Numbered from the stretch's first letter, positions 11,752 through 22,432 are shown. The stretch is DNA of 64,000 nucleotides from Margaritifera margaritifera (GCA_029931535.1 JAQPZY010001548.1:1800001-1864000), one strand, 5' to 3'. Made by a program: numbers and translations. The notes: generated by a model from the sequence alone, not told the origin.

Positions 11752-13074
11752 CGGTAAAGATTGTTGATTATGCTCTTGGATAAAATGTTTTCTCTGTTAT
11801 AACATTTGAGTTTAATTTCCCTGGCCAAATTCCTAATTACTATATATTCCAAATGCTTTGTTATAATGTTCCTTTGTTACAACATTTAATTGGTTATAAC
11901 GTTTAATTTGTGTTCTCTGTTAGAGAAAATTAGCTCAGTTATAACGTTTTTATCACCAGACACCCCGAAACCAGGTAAACAGTGGCAGTCATTTAAATAA
12001 CAAACGCATAACAAAGGTGCCAAGTAATAAAGGCATGATAAGTACACCTCATTCATAATCTCTAAATAACAAAGGCACCAGGTAACAAAGATGTGATAAT
12101 CAAAATTTATTCAAAATCAACAATTTTGAATTGTGGGTTCCTATTCAGTGCAAGTAGGATAAACCATGACAAGAAATGATTTGTTTTGTTCATTTTTGTA
12201 ACAAATAATAAAGAAATATAATTTATAAATATCCTTTAGCTATTGTTCTATACATGTATGTTGAATAATTGAGTAATATTTTGAAGTAAATATCTCTCAT
12301 GTTCGCAGCAGTCATCTTCGAAGTATTGACTCTACTCCAAAGATACCTCACAAGCCTTGACAAAATTTAGTGCAAAATATATTTATTGTCAGCAATCAAT
12401 ATGATTTATCATGTAAGACATAATGTTCCACAAATCGTGTTGCAAACTGTTTTGTTAAGACAGGGTTAAGTGAACAAACAGTAATAACGATTATGATATT
12501 GCTGATGATGTTTCCCTTGCTATGATGTGTGATGTGTTACACCTGCTTGGGTCTGGTAACAAGGATGCTGATTTCTCAGATTATGTTAATTCCGATAGTG
12601 ACATTGTCACATCTGCAATGCCAACAATTGAAGATATTGTTTGTGAAATTAGTGATTGCCAAGAAGCGACCAATTTTTCTGCTGCTGGAAGTGATGAGGA
12701 CAATGATGACTTAGAATCAGCCATTGTACCCGAAACCCACGAGGTTCTAGATAGCTTAGTGGACATTAGACTGTATCTACAAGATCAGAGTGACACACCT
12801 GATATTCCTTATGAGCATTTGCATGTCACTGAAAAACATATCAACAAAAAATCTCAGATAAATAAAAAACAGATGACTATTGACAGTTTCTTTCTTTATT
12901 GACACTTTCATTGGATGGTAAAACTTGTTTACTACATCTACATCCAGCATCATTAATATGGACACAAACATAAACTTTTTGAAAAATAAACGTTGAATTT
13001 TGATATAACGCTTCTCAGTTATAATGTTATAAAAATCCCAGTCCCCTGTGAAATGTTATAAACCATCTTTACTG
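11752..13074 (+). mobile_element. pogo/Tigger-like (Tc1/mariner superfamily) DNA transposon, internally eroded
   Basis: The left end reads (c)ggtaaagat and the right end, in complement, reads cagtaaagat. Both ends carry several 'gttataac(a/g)tt' subterminal repeats (near 11808, 11896, 11938, 13015). That style is typical of pogo/Tigger elements, whose ends begin CAG and insert at TA. A TA follows the right end. The left TA is off by one base, so the duplication is not clean. Inside is the remnant of a transposase C-terminus at 12.5-12.9 kb. At about 1.3 kb it is shorter than an autonomous element, so the DDE core has been lost. Confidence 0.65.
12480..12902 (+). pseudogene. Tigger/pogo-type transposase C-terminal tail
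   Basis: A 126-codon frame starting at 12522 contains AMPTIEDIVCEISD, an acidic Asp/Glu-rich stretch, ETHEVLDSLVDIRLYL and a final KKQMTIDSFFLY. This order (SD.PT..EI., acidic linker, 'EAL..L..L..Y', then a terminal Q(S/T)SI.(D/S)FF) is characteristic of the C-terminal region of Tigger/jerky-like pogo transposases. The DNA-binding CENP-B box and the DDE catalytic domain are absent upstream. It is bounded by the terminal repeats of the element above. Confidence 0.65.
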
Positions 13075-13299
13075 TATATGAAATTATAAACTGATACCTA
13101 TATAACAGAGAGGAAAGTGCTTATTCCTGGAACCCACATTGTATGTATGGATACATGATTATATGAAAGAAATGTATGTGGAATGACAATGTTATAATCA
13201 AAAAGGTTAGAGAGTTATAATTCTTTCCAAACAGGAATTGAGCCTGTGTTGTGAGCAATGGCACCTTATGTATGTTTTTGAATTTATCTCTGTTTTTAC

Positions 13300-13565
13300 A
13301 GCCTTATGAGTGGCCCTGGGTGTCATAGTGGTTTAAGGAGCTCACCTTTCCAGATCACTGACATCTCACCTCAGTCCACATGGGTTCGAGTCTCGGCTCA
13401 GCCAACGTCGGTATGTGAGAAAGCTTGCCAGTACATGTAGTTTCCAGTGGTTTGGTTGTTCTTCCCGGGGTTTTCCTGGGTTCTTCCTCCACCAAATATA
13501 CTGACCACACTGACCACCATGTATATCATGTGCTGAAAAATGGCATTAAACCAACAAATCCACAA
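13300..13565 (+). mobile_element. tRNA-derived SINE, family with 'ggcattaaacc' 3' region
   Basis: The head 'ccctgggtgtcatagtggtt' is followed by a B box gggttcgagtctc near 13383. The body has 'gtgagaaagcttgccagtac', a 'cttcccggggttttcctggg' segment, and the end 'tgctgaaaaatggcattaaacc' followed by an imperfect tail aacaaatccacaaatccaaatcc. The same body in reverse is at 15.9-16.05 kb and a degraded head is at 46.6 kb. Confidence 0.8.
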
Positions 13566-13955
13566 ATCCAAATCCAGCTTTATGTATGTACATGTACTTT
13601 GTTTTACAAAACCTACCTTTATATATGTCTGTCTCATACTTTTATTTATTTACCCAGGGTGTGTTATGTTAGAAACTTCCAAATTCCTTAATTTATCAAA
13701 GGAAGGCTGTATATAAATAGAATTGATTTGATCACAATATTAGACTTTTAAATGATACTGGATATAAATAACAATCCATACTTTGTCATCAGTATTATGA
13801 AGTGATACAGCTACCAGGCAACAATCATGAGGTAGCCGTGGTTATGTCTATTATCAATATTAGTTTCATTATAATTGGTCTTGATTTAAATGGGCTTTCA
13901 ATATTATACCATGCTTTTTGTTAGTAAGAAAATAAGAGGAATGACCATGAAAAAA
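13566..13955. other. Non-coding, no feature recognised
   Basis: AT-rich sequence between two SINEs. No coding or repeat signal was found. Confidence 0.5.
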
Positions 13956-13964
13956 AACACCAAA

Positions 13965-14112
13965 AGTGACCCCCGGGTTCGATACCTGCCCAAGCCATCC
14001 TGGATCAGCTTCCTCTGTGTGTCCTTGGGAAATGCACTTGGCTCATATTTCCTCTGTATTATATAGCCAATAATATATAAAAAGTGCCATTAAAACCAAC
14101 AAGAACAAAAAC
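13965..14112 (+). mobile_element. 5'-truncated tRNA-derived SINE
   Basis: It starts inside the tRNA head at the B box (gggttcgatacctgccc near 13975) and continues with gtgtccttgggaaatgcactt, ending aaaagtgccattaaaacca plus an A-rich tail. This is the same family as the minus-strand copy at 10.1-10.3 kb. Confidence 0.75.
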
Positions 14113-14154
14113 AATATTAAAATTGTATAAGAACTCCTTCGCCAAAGTTTTTGG

Positions 14155-14410
14155 ATGACTTTCAAGTTAGTAAGAAAAAAAACTATTTTGGGCTTAGAAG
14201 TTCAAAGGTCAAGGTTAATTTGAAAGAAGAAGAATTTTTGTGCAGAGTAACTTTTATTATTTGTGGATGGCTTGTACTTAGGGTAATAAAGACAACTGTA
14301 GATTCTGGGGACCAGATGTCGGAGGTCATGGTCATGGTAAGTCTAATAAGAAAATAATGGTTTCTGCATGGTAACTTCAGTTCATGATGACATACTTCGA
14401 TCAAAGGTCC
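14155..14410 (+). repeat. Tandem-array family 5 fragment (about 140-bp units)
   Basis: It contains 'tttgtggatggcttgtactta', 'gggtaataaag', 'caaaggtccaggtcattcattgag' and 'atggtttctgcat', blocks shared with 52.08-52.33 kb and 59.75-60.37 kb. It leads directly into the 31-bp minisatellite. Confidence 0.7.
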
Positions 14411-14750
14411 AGGTCATTCATTGAGACCCATTTGTTAATCAAGGTCATTCATTGAGACCCATTTGTTAATCCAGGTCATTCACTGAGACCCATTTGTTAA
14501 TCCAGGTCATTCACTGAGACCCATTTGTTAATCCAGGTCATTCACTGAGACCCATTTGTTAATCCAGGTCATTTACTGAGACCCATTTGTTAATCCAAGT
14601 CATTCATTGAGACCCATTTGTTAATTCAGGTCATTCACTGAGACACATTTGTTAATTTAGGTCATTCACTGAGACCCATATGTTAATCCAGGTTATTCAT
14701 TGAGACCCATTTGTTAATCCAGGTCGTTTATTGAGACCCTTTTGTTAATA
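14411..14750 (+). repeat. 31-bp minisatellite, 11 copies in exact register
   Basis: The unit is aggtcattcactgagaccca plus tttgttaatcc. Unit starts run from 14411 to 14721, and 310/31 = 10 intervals, so there has been no indel between the first and last unit. Substitutions occur, mostly in the last four units. The unit begins with the aggtcattca block of the family-5 array that precedes it, so it probably arose by local expansion of that array. Confidence 0.92.
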
Positions 14751-15900
14751 ATCTCCAGAGTCAATCATGCCCTAGTATTGCCTACACGGAAGCTGTTAAA
14801 TAGAGTGGACATAAAATGTGCTGTTCACAGTACTCTTGCTCATGATTTAATAAGAGACAGATATTGCAACCACATCAGTGTACATCCAGTCATTCAAAGT
14901 GTTCATAGTAATATGATACACCAAGGTAAAAAGAAGTGATGTAATATCAGTGATGTGATGATCGTTTTGAGCTGGGCAGCAAGCATTGATTTTACAAAAA
15001 CGGACTAAAGTATATTTATCCTGCACTGAAATGTTGGACTGGAGGCCCTTTTGTACAATATTTATTTTTTCTAACCTTCCCCATCATTTGTAGATCACTA
15101 ATTACCAACGTCACCTTGGCACTTGGGTACATATGCCTCAAGGAGTATTCATGGAAATGCCTCTTTCCCGTTGAATTTGCATTTAGACCTTCAGTTACAG
15201 TGACAACTTTTGAAAGGACACTTAGACCACAAAATCTGTTATTTGTGGACAGGTATCCTGCTTATAGAGGTTGAATGTGAAAGGGAAAGTAAACAAGGGA
15301 TTTATAGTGTCCTTAAGGTGTAAGTGTTCTTATAGACAAGTTGTACTGTTATAAAGTGACTTAAGATGATAGGACTTTAGTCACATTTATTAGGTCCTGA
15401 CTCTAAAATTTGGTAGGCATGGTTAGATTCTGTACTGTATGAGACAGCCTCTACTGTTTATATGTATTATATTTGTCTTACTGGTATATTTTGACATTTT
15501 CTTACAAGTGTATATATTGTGTCATGTATGTATAAAATGTTATGTCAATGCTTTTGTCCGTTAGATTTCATTCAAAGTATAACAGTGATACAAACTTAAG
15601 TACATGCCACATTTTTCATAATTATAGTCTAATGATACATGTATGTCTCAATAGCAGTGATCATCAACTGCCATGTACATGTATACTTGAAGATTTAGTT
15701 TAATGCAGACTTAATAAAGGGATGAAACAATAATTTATATGTAGTTAAATCCTTTTGTTTTCCTAATGTATTTTAGTAGCCAGAGAGGGAAAGAGAGAGA
15801 GAGAACATGAACAAGGTTACTTTGCTATTATATGAATGATAATACTTGGCAAATTTGGTATATAGTAGAGGACTTCAAGGAAAGTTAGTTGTACTCAGCT
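14751..15900. other. Non-coding stretch, no gene recognised
   Basis: AT-rich. It includes a short purine run (gagagg...agagagaga near 15780-15805) and no coding frame with motifs. Confidence 0.5.
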
Positions 15901-15902
15901 AA

Positions 15903-16086
15903 CTGGTTTGGTTTGGTTTTATGGGTTTAACGCCATTTTTCAGCACATGATAGGCTATACATGGCGGCCAGTATATCTGGTGGAGGAATAACCCGGGAAG
16001 AACCACCAACCCACGGGAAGCTACTGGCAAGCTTTCTCACATAAATACATTGGCCGAGCCCACTCAGATAATTGGGTTACCTGCAT

Positions 16087-16090
<4 letters not shown>
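15903..16090 (-). mobile_element. SINE body (minus) with a neighbouring 3' LINE/SINE tail
   Basis: The complement of 15903-16050 matches the body of the SINE at 13.3-13.56 kb: 'gagaaagcttgccagta', 'cttcccgtgggttggtggtt', 'ctgaaaaatggcgttaaaccc'. The tRNA head is missing. The right side ends 'ggttacctgcataaataaagact', which looks like a 3' end with an AATAAA-type signal running into an (ATT)n tail. Confidence 0.7.

Positions 16091-16096
<6 letters not shown>

Positions 16097-16133
<37 letters not shown>
16097..16133. repeat. (ATT)n microsatellite
   Basis: About 12 trinucleotide units, immediately after 'aataaagac'. It is probably the tail of a retroelement. Confidence 0.9.
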
Positions 16134-16465
16134 GATATATCTAATTAGGTACAGTCCAAAATTAGGTCAGAACTTTTTCTGATGTATGTATGGTTGTGGG
16201 GCCTACTGTACGTCTCTTGCCAGCTCTAAATCTCTTTGTGATTATATGTTGTACTGATGATTTTGTGCCAGTATTCATTATGTGCAATAAGAAATAGTTG
16301 TAAGCCTGACACCTTGCCAGTGATGACATTTGTTAGATGCCTTACAAGTCACATTCTTCACATTTGCTACTCATCAATACTAAACAAATCTGTTCTCTAC
16401 TAATGATTTTTAATGGTTTGAAAAATGTGATATCCCTGCATTGACATAAAGGTAAAATGCATATA
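16134..16465. other. Non-coding, no feature recognised
   Basis: No coding or repeat signal was found up to the start of the 146-bp array. Confidence 0.5.
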
Positions 16466-17061
16466 TTTTGTTTGGACTGCTCAGACATCCAGTATGGTTG
16501 CCACAGCAGCCATCTTGAAAATGTTTTTGTCACTATTTCTCCTGAATGGATGGTCATATCAGCATGATGTTTTCACTGAAAGACTTCTTACAATGTTTAG
16601 TTGGTCCCAAATGAAAATGGTGCAGATCTGATGTCCAATATGGCCAACAAGGCAGCCATCTTGAATATTTTATTGCTTTGCAGCCTTCTTGAAAATCTTG
16701 TTATTGCTACTCCTCGTGTACGGAAGGTCATATTGGCATTGGGTTTTCACCAGAAGACTTCTTATGAAGTCTAGTTGGTCCTAAACGAAAATGGTTCCAC
16801 CTGGGCATCCAATTTGGCAACCACTATGGCCATCTTGAAAATCTTGTTATTGCTAGTCCATCTGAATTGATGGTCATATTGACATGGGATTTTCGCTGAA
16901 AGACTTCTTATGTTGACTAGATAGTCCTATATCAAAATGGTGCTGATCTGATGTATAATATGGCCACCATGGCAGCCATGTTGAAGATCATGTTATAGCT
17001 ACTCCTGAACTGAAAGTCATATTGGCATCGAAATTTCACCAGAAGACTTCTTACGATGTCT
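16466..17061 (+). repeat. Tandem-array family 2 (about 146-bp unit), left half, split by an RTE LINE
   Basis: About four units. Each unit carries 'atggccacc(a)tggcagccat', 'cttgaaaatcttgttat', 'ctcctcctgaatgga', 'ttttcactgaaagacttctt', 'atgatgtctagttggtcc' and 'taaatgaaaatggtgc'. The array resumes at 20107 after the LINE. Stop-free stretches encode peptides like MAAILKILLSLLLLNG, but I see these as a by-product of unit sequence and not as genes. Confidence 0.9.
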
Positions 17062-17072
17062 CATCATCATCA

Positions 17073-17321
17073 TCACTCCTCTTCATTCCCTCTGGAACAT
17101 AGGACCTTCACTGCAGTTCTCCATTTGTCACAGTCTTGGGCTAATTGTTTTGCCTCCCTCCAGGACATGTGGATGGTCTTAAGTTCTTTATCCAGGTTCT
17201 TCGCCAAGTCATGACTGATCGTCCTCTTCTGAGTTTGCCTTGAGAGTTCCAATCCAGGACATGGCGAGTGATGTTGGACTGGCCTCTCTGCAGGGTATGC
17301 CCAATCCATCTCCACTTGCAT
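17073..17321 (-). pseudogene. RTE LINE C-terminal region
   Basis: An 82-codon open piece with VEMDWAYPAERPVQ, KRTISHDLAKNLDKELK, WREAKQLAQDCDKWRTAV and a final LCSRGNEEE. It keeps the layout of the RTE polyprotein end (WRWIGHTLRR..., then W..L...A.DR..W R..V..L). The stop sits next to the TGATGA tail. It is separated from the RT frame by decayed sequence (17.32-17.69 kb). Confidence 0.85.
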
Positions 17322-17695
17322 TCCTTAATGGTGTCAGATATGGGTTTCTATTGTGTTCTCAGCTGTAAATCCATGTTGGTGATTCAGTCTGGCCATCTGA
17401 TGTGCAGGATCTGTCAGAGATGAGTATTAATGAAGACCTGCAGCTTATATTCCAAGTTTTTTGTGTGTCTCGGGGGTCTTTGCCCATTAGAGCAGCACTG
17501 ATTGGATGTTGGAGTTGAACAGTCTAAGCTTTGTTTTCAGGTGGATGTTATCATTTCTTCAGACTGGTCTGAGAGTGGTAAAGGCATGGCGTGCCTTGGC
17601 AATCCTGGCCTTTATGTCCTCATCAGTTCCTCCTGACTAGTTCAAAGTGCTGCCAAGGTATGTGAGCTTGTCAGCATTCTCAATGGCTTCTCCCT

Positions 17696-18682
17696 CTAAG
17701 ATAATAGGTGCATCCTGGTTGTATTGGCTCGCAGACATTTTGTCTTGTTGGCATTGATCTCCCGGTCGGTGGTTCGGCCTGTGGTATATAGGCTCTCTGT
17801 CTTTAATTGCATGTGCTGGAGTGTGTGTGACAACAGTCTAATATCATCCACAAAGTCCAAATCTTCCAGTTTTGGGGTCAAAGTCCATGGTATTCCTCGT
17901 GGTTGGTCCATTGCCATCTTCATCACCCAGTCTATCACTAATGAGAATATCATTGGTGAAAGTAAGCATCCTTGCTTGATGCCAGCATCAACAGAGAAAG
18001 AATGAGACAAGTCTGTGTTGCGTATGACATGACAGGTTGTGTCTTTGTAGAGGCACTGGATAATTCTGACCATCTTCTCTGGAATGCCATAGTATCTCAG
18101 AATTTTCCAGTTGGTGCTTCTATCCACCATGCCAGATGCTTTCCTGAAGTCAGCAAAATTTATATACAGGGGTGACTGCCATTCTAGGGACTGTTCTTTG
18201 ATAATGCAAAGTGTTGCTACCTGGTCTGTACATGACCTCCCAGCCCGGAATCCTGCTTGTTCTTCTTTCAGCCTGGAATCTACTGCAGACCTGGTTCTCT
18301 CCAAAATCAGCCTTGTGAGAATCTTCCTCAGTAGGGATAGGAGCTGAATACCTCTACAGTTCTGGTAGTCGCAAAGGTCTCCTTTCTTGGGAATCTTGAC
18401 AATGTAGTCCTTCCTCCATTCTTGCATCACCTCTTTTTTGTCCCATATTTCCTGTAGAAGGTCAATCAAGGTGTCTGCTGTAACTGTGGCATCTACTTTT
18501 AAGGCTTCTGGTGGGATGTTATCCAGGTCGTGGGCTTTACTACTTTTATTTTTCCTGATTGCCTGTATGACCTCTTCCTTGTTAATGGGTCCTATGTTGG
18601 TATCCAGATCCTCTCCCTCTTCTGTGATGGGTGGGTCTTCACAGGTGTGCCCCTCAGAAAGCTGCTGAAATGTTCCTTCCAC
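17696..18682 (-). pseudogene. RTE LINE reverse transcriptase domain (longest open piece, 328 codons)
   Basis: This is the best-preserved coding piece of the window. RT blocks in order: INKEEVIQAIRKNKSSKA (residues 33-50), DYQNCRGIQLLSLLRKILTR (105-124), EEQAGFRAGRSCTDQ (140-154), YINFADFRKAS (173-183), GIKQGCLLSP (234-243), LEDLDFVDDI (272-281). The first catalytic Asp (178) and the FVDD box (277-280) are present. The normally conserved AFD after the first Asp reads ASG, which would probably hurt activity. It would copy LINE RNA into DNA at the nicked target. The upstream linker lies in a different frame (18948-18592), so a frameshift falls near 18.66 kb. A stop ends the frame before the thumb is complete. 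Family identity is secure, but the copy is dead. Confidence 0.9.
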
Positions 18683-18948
18683 CTGTCAAGCTGTTCTGCT
18701 GGTTTGCTGAGAATATTTCCATTCTTCCCACATACAGGCTTGTTTGAGATGGTTTTCCTCCCTGATAGTTGCTGTTTGATGTTGTAGAGGCTTCTCATGT
18801 CATTTATTTTTGCAGCTTTCTGTGTATCAGTGGCAAGGTTGTTGACAAGTTCCCTCTTATCTTTCCTCATGCTCTTCTTGACTTTCTTATTATTTGTCTT
18901 GTATTCCTCCTGAAGACGCTGTTTCTGTGCTCTGGTCTTTTCCTGCAC
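18592..18948 (-). pseudogene. RTE LINE linker between endonuclease and RT
   Basis: A Lys/Arg/Glu-rich coiled-coil-like stretch (KKVKKSMRKDKRELVNNLAT) ends with NGNILSKPAEQLDRWKEHF, the usual 'LL.......RW.EHF..LL' block just before RT. It overlaps the RT frame by about 90 bp in another frame, which marks a frameshift. Confidence 0.8.
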
Positions 18949-19145
18949 AAGTCTCTGCTTGATTTCTCGTCTGTCTTCAATCTTCTTGATTGTATCTTCT
19001 GACAGCCAGCTCTTCAGCTTCCATCTCCTGACAGGTTGATGTGAATGTGCTTCTAACTCATTCCCACTTCTTTTCTATGAAGCCATCATCAAGGTCAGCA
19101 AGAGCCTGGAATCTGTTGGAGAGGGGAATGGTGAACTGTTGTTTC

Positions 19146-19990
19146 TCAACAGTCGTGAGCCTGGAGGTGTCGTATCGTGGGTGTTTCTGAAGTCCAGTCT
19201 TCTTTAATTATGCTGCTAATTCTAGTCTTTTGTTTTGCCATCACCAGCGCATGGTCTGAGCCAACATCTGCTCCTCTACAAGCTCTAACATCCATCAGAG
19301 TCTTCCTCCATCTACAGGAGATGGCAAGGTGGTCAATCTGATTCTCTATTACTGAATCTGGGAATTTCCATGTAACCTTGTGGATCCTACAATGGGGAAA
19401 AACTGTTCTGCCAATCATAAAGTTGTTCAGCCCACAGAAGTCAGCAACGAGTTCTCCTTTGTCATTCATCTCACCTAGGCCCTATTTACCCATGATGAGT
19501 TCCAGTCCAATGTTCCAATCCATCTCCACTTTTGCATTCATGTCACCCATCACCAGTGTAACATACCTCTTTGGTACTCAGTGAAACATGCTCTGCAGTT
19601 GCTCATAAAAATCCTCCTTGGCTTCCTGGTCTGCAAGGTTCGTTGGAGTGTAGCACTGTATAATGGTTATATTTTGGAATTTTTACTGGAATCAGGCTCT
19701 CAAAATCCTTTTGCTGACTGGTTCCCACACCATCAGGCTTCTTTTTGCTTTCTTGCTTAACATCAGTCCCACTCCATTCCTGTGGTCGTCGTCCTCGTTG
19801 GGCGGTTCTGAGTAGAGGAGATGTCCTGATGCCAAGGTGATTTAGCCTGATGTTGTCCATCAAACCAGTCCTAGGATCTCCAACCTGTACCTGTCCATCT
19901 CTTTGGCAACTTGTGCTGTTTTCCCTGTCTCGTTCAGTGTTTTCACATTCTATGTCCCAATCCTTGTAACAGTCTTGGTTTGGCTGGTCT
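19146..19990 (-). pseudogene. RTE LINE AP-endonuclease domain, frame-broken
   Basis: The 19469-19146 frame contains NDKGELVADFCGLNNFMIG, RIHKVTWKFPDSVIENQIDH and GADVGSDHALVMAK. The last is the C-terminal SDH catalytic motif of APE-type endonucleases, and the NQIDH block precedes it. The 5' half (19863-19603 and upstream to about 19.98 kb) contains TWNV-like and LNETGKTAQVAKEMDRYRLE segments, interrupted by stops. The product would nick target DNA for reverse transcription. The order APE then RT confirms the RTE/Jockey type of LINE. Confidence 0.85.
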
Positions 19991-20106
19991 CCTTCAGATG
20001 CTTTCCCCTGGGTTATTTCCGTTGATCCAGTGAATTTTCTGCTGTGTTGGTTTCTGTAGCAAGGCTTTGTTTTTATGTGGTGGGGGTACTAGCCCCACGC
20101 ACAACC

Positions 20107-20745
20107 CTTATGATGTGTAGTTGGTCCTAAATGAAAAAGGTTCCATTCAGACATCCAATATGGCCACCACAGGTGCCATCTTTAAAATTTCCTAAATGAA
20201 AATGGTACTGATCTGGCATCCAATATGGCCACAGCAGCCATCTTCCTGAACTGAATGGAAAGTCATATCCACGTAAGGTTTTCACTGAATACTTCTTATA
20301 ATGTCTTGTTTGTTTGAAATAAAACTTGTGACAATCTGATATCCAGTATGGCCATGAACACCTTGAAAATCTTATCGCTACTCCTCCTAAATGGAAAGTC
20401 AAATTTACATTGGGTTTACACCAGAAGACTAATTATGGTATCTAGTAGTCCCGAATAAAAATGGTGCTTATCTGACTTCAATTTGCTGTTGTCCTTTCAA
20501 AATCTTCTTGCAGCTACTCCCCCTAAATGGAAAGTCATATCGACTTGAGGTTTTCACCAAGAGACTTCTTAAGTTGGTTCTGAATGAAAATGATGCCGAT
20601 CTAACATTCAGTAAGGCCACCATGGGATCATCTTGAAAATCTTGTTATTGCTACTCTTCCAGAATTTATGGTCATATCAACATAAATTTGTTACCAAAAG
20701 ACTTCTTATGATATTTAGTTGGTCCTAGCTGAAAATGGTGCCCCA
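20107..20745 (+). repeat. Tandem-array family 2, right half after LINE insertion
   Basis: About four to five units of the 146-bp family, with tagttggtcctaaatgaaaa and 'atccaatatggccaccac' blocks. Several units are shortened. It continues the array broken at 17061. Confidence 0.88.
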
Positions 20746-20855
20746 CTCTGCATCATCGCTGCTAAGTAAGTGCCTTGTGCCTCTGCTATCTGGGAATTTA
20801 CTATCCAATTTTGGATATTATCCCTATGCCTACCAGCTTGGTGGACACATACATG

Positions 20856-20857
<2 letters not shown>

Positions 20858-20914
<57 letters not shown>
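20858..20914. repeat. (TAA)n microsatellite, tail of the adjacent minus-strand LINE
   Basis: About 19 units. On the minus strand it follows 'aaaataaagtgttta', so it reads as the (TTA)n tail of a retrotransposon 3' end. Confidence 0.9.
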
Positions 20915-20915
<1 letters not shown>

Positions 20916-21480
20916 CACTTTATTTTATGAGGGTATCACAGTTAGTATAATATAGTATTCTCACCAGAGGCCCTCAGGATATAAGTATAAAAACACAAAG
21001 TGTATATGATATACATTAACAGAGCAAATTTAAGAGCATGTATTTCAATATTTCAATATTTAAAATGACAACTGCCTTTCAAGATAATGGTTATACAATT
21101 TTATTTTGAACACATTTAGATTTGTTTCTGATCTAATGGTTATGGGGAGTTCATTCCATAAAATAGCACCAGAGTAATCAAATGACTTTTTAAAGTATTT
21201 GTTTCTGGAAATGGAATTCTGTACCAATCATTTGTAATTAATCTCAATTTAGGTCCCTGGGGTTGTTCTTCTGACTTAAAATGAAACATACCTCGTAAAT
21301 ATTGATGGCAGTGTTCATTCTTAAGTTTGAACATTAATAATGACTTGTGGTAAGCCAATCTGTATTTAACTTTCAGCCATTTCAATTCCCAGAATAGAAT
21401 TTTGGAAGGCGTATCAAATGGTAAATCTAGGATAATTCTTGCTGCATGTTGAGAGTCTAACAAAATAGTTCCAAATTCTT
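20915..21480 (-). pseudogene. 5'-truncated LINE: RT C-terminus and 3' end
   Basis: A 107-codon frame (21463-21140) reads QHAARIILDLPFDTPSKILF, then WELKWLKVKYRLAYHKSLLM, then LRGMFHF and NDWYRIPFPETNTLKSH. This is the typical carboxy end of Jockey-superfamily RT polyproteins ('Q.RAAR.I......P...LF..L.WL....R..YHK...'). A short 3' UTR with aataaa and a trinucleotide tail follow. It lacks everything upstream of about 21.48 kb, as expected for incomplete reverse transcription. The clade is not assigned. Confidence 0.85.
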
Positions 21481-21784
21481 GGTCCTTTACTTATTTTCTT
21501 GTAATGACTTTTGCTAACGTCAATCTAATATATGTCTTGATTGTAATTGAAACTAAGCAAAATTCTTCATAAAAATGTGTTAACATGATTGTGTTTTTGC
21601 AAAATGTAAAATTGCCCATCTCATTGGAGCAGATTCTGTTGTCGGATCTTCTGTTTCATAGGTGTGTAGTTTTTGCACAATGTCAAGCTCATCAATTTTG
21701 GAGGTCAATAATTCATGCAAGTAGTATGGAATCCCATAATGCCTAAATGGAAGTGATCAGTTTTGATACACCCGGAACTTGGGA
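21481..21784. other. Non-coding, no feature recognised
   Basis: AT-rich sequence between the truncated LINE and the next array fragment. Confidence 0.5.
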
Positions 21785-22125
21785 AGTTTGAATGGTGCCC
21801 CACAGACATCCAATATGGCTGCCACAATGAACATATGGAAAATCTTGTCACTAATTTTTCAGAATGGATTGTCATATTGGCATAGGGTCTTCACCAAAAG
21901 TCTTCTGATGGTGTCTTGTTTGTCCTAAATGAAAATGGTGCTTATATGACATCCAGTATAGCTGCCATAGTGGCTACTTTGAAATCTTATCACTCAAGAA
22001 TATTAGAGATGGCTTCAACACTCAGCAGTTAAAAAAGAAAAAATGGTCTTATCTTAAATTCCAGGAAATTCTTTTCATGCAGCAGAGCATCAGCCCCTCT
22101 GAGGGACTCTTCTTTTTTTAGGATT
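21785..22125 (+). repeat. Tandem-array family 2 with its hairpin terminus
   Basis: Two units, then the terminal segment 'cttcaacactcagcagtt', 'aaaatggtcttatctta', 'ggaaattcttttcatgcag', then a hairpin agcccct-ctg-agggact (22092-22108) followed by cttcttttttt. The same terminal segment is at 32.66-32.77 kb and 42.95-43.07 kb. Confidence 0.8.
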
Positions 22126-22335
22126 GACTTGAGAACATACAATTTGCTGTTGTCCTTTCAAGATTCATTATAGTCTACAAGTTTGATACACTATAATTCA
22201 TACCATAATATACATTCAATAAAATGAAACTCTCTCTCTCCAAAACACACATACAGACATAATGCACAGTAATAAGTGCATTCTCAACCTTACTCCCAAT
22301 TACATGTAAATATATGGACATATATGTCTGTACAC

Positions 22336-22338
<3 letters not shown>

Positions 22339-22429
<91 letters not shown>
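22339..22429. repeat. (AT)n microsatellite, about 91 bp
   Basis: Uninterrupted TA dinucleotides. Open frames across it are artefacts of the repeat. Confidence 0.95.

Positions 22430-22432
<3 letters not shown>

Larger units (their letters stand above)
17062..20106 (-). mobile_element. RTE-type non-LTR retrotransposon, nearly full-length, nested in the family-2 array
   Basis: Read on the minus strand: a short leader (20.1-19.98 kb), AP-endonuclease (about 19.95-19.2 kb), linker, RT (18.68-17.70 kb), C-terminal region (17.32-17.07 kb), then a (TGATGA)n tail (complement of 17061-17077), as RTE elements typically have. At about 3.05 kb it is close to full RTE length. Flanks: cttacgatgtct (17050-17061) and cttatgatgtgt (20107-20118) match at 10 of 12 positions. 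They correspond to one position of the surrounding repeat unit, so they look like a target-site duplication. Stops and frameshifts in every domain make it inactive. Confidence 0.9.

Noticed and set aside
17724..18787. Several plus-strand open frames opposite the RT
   Set aside because: They are shadows of the minus-strand RTE coding sequence.
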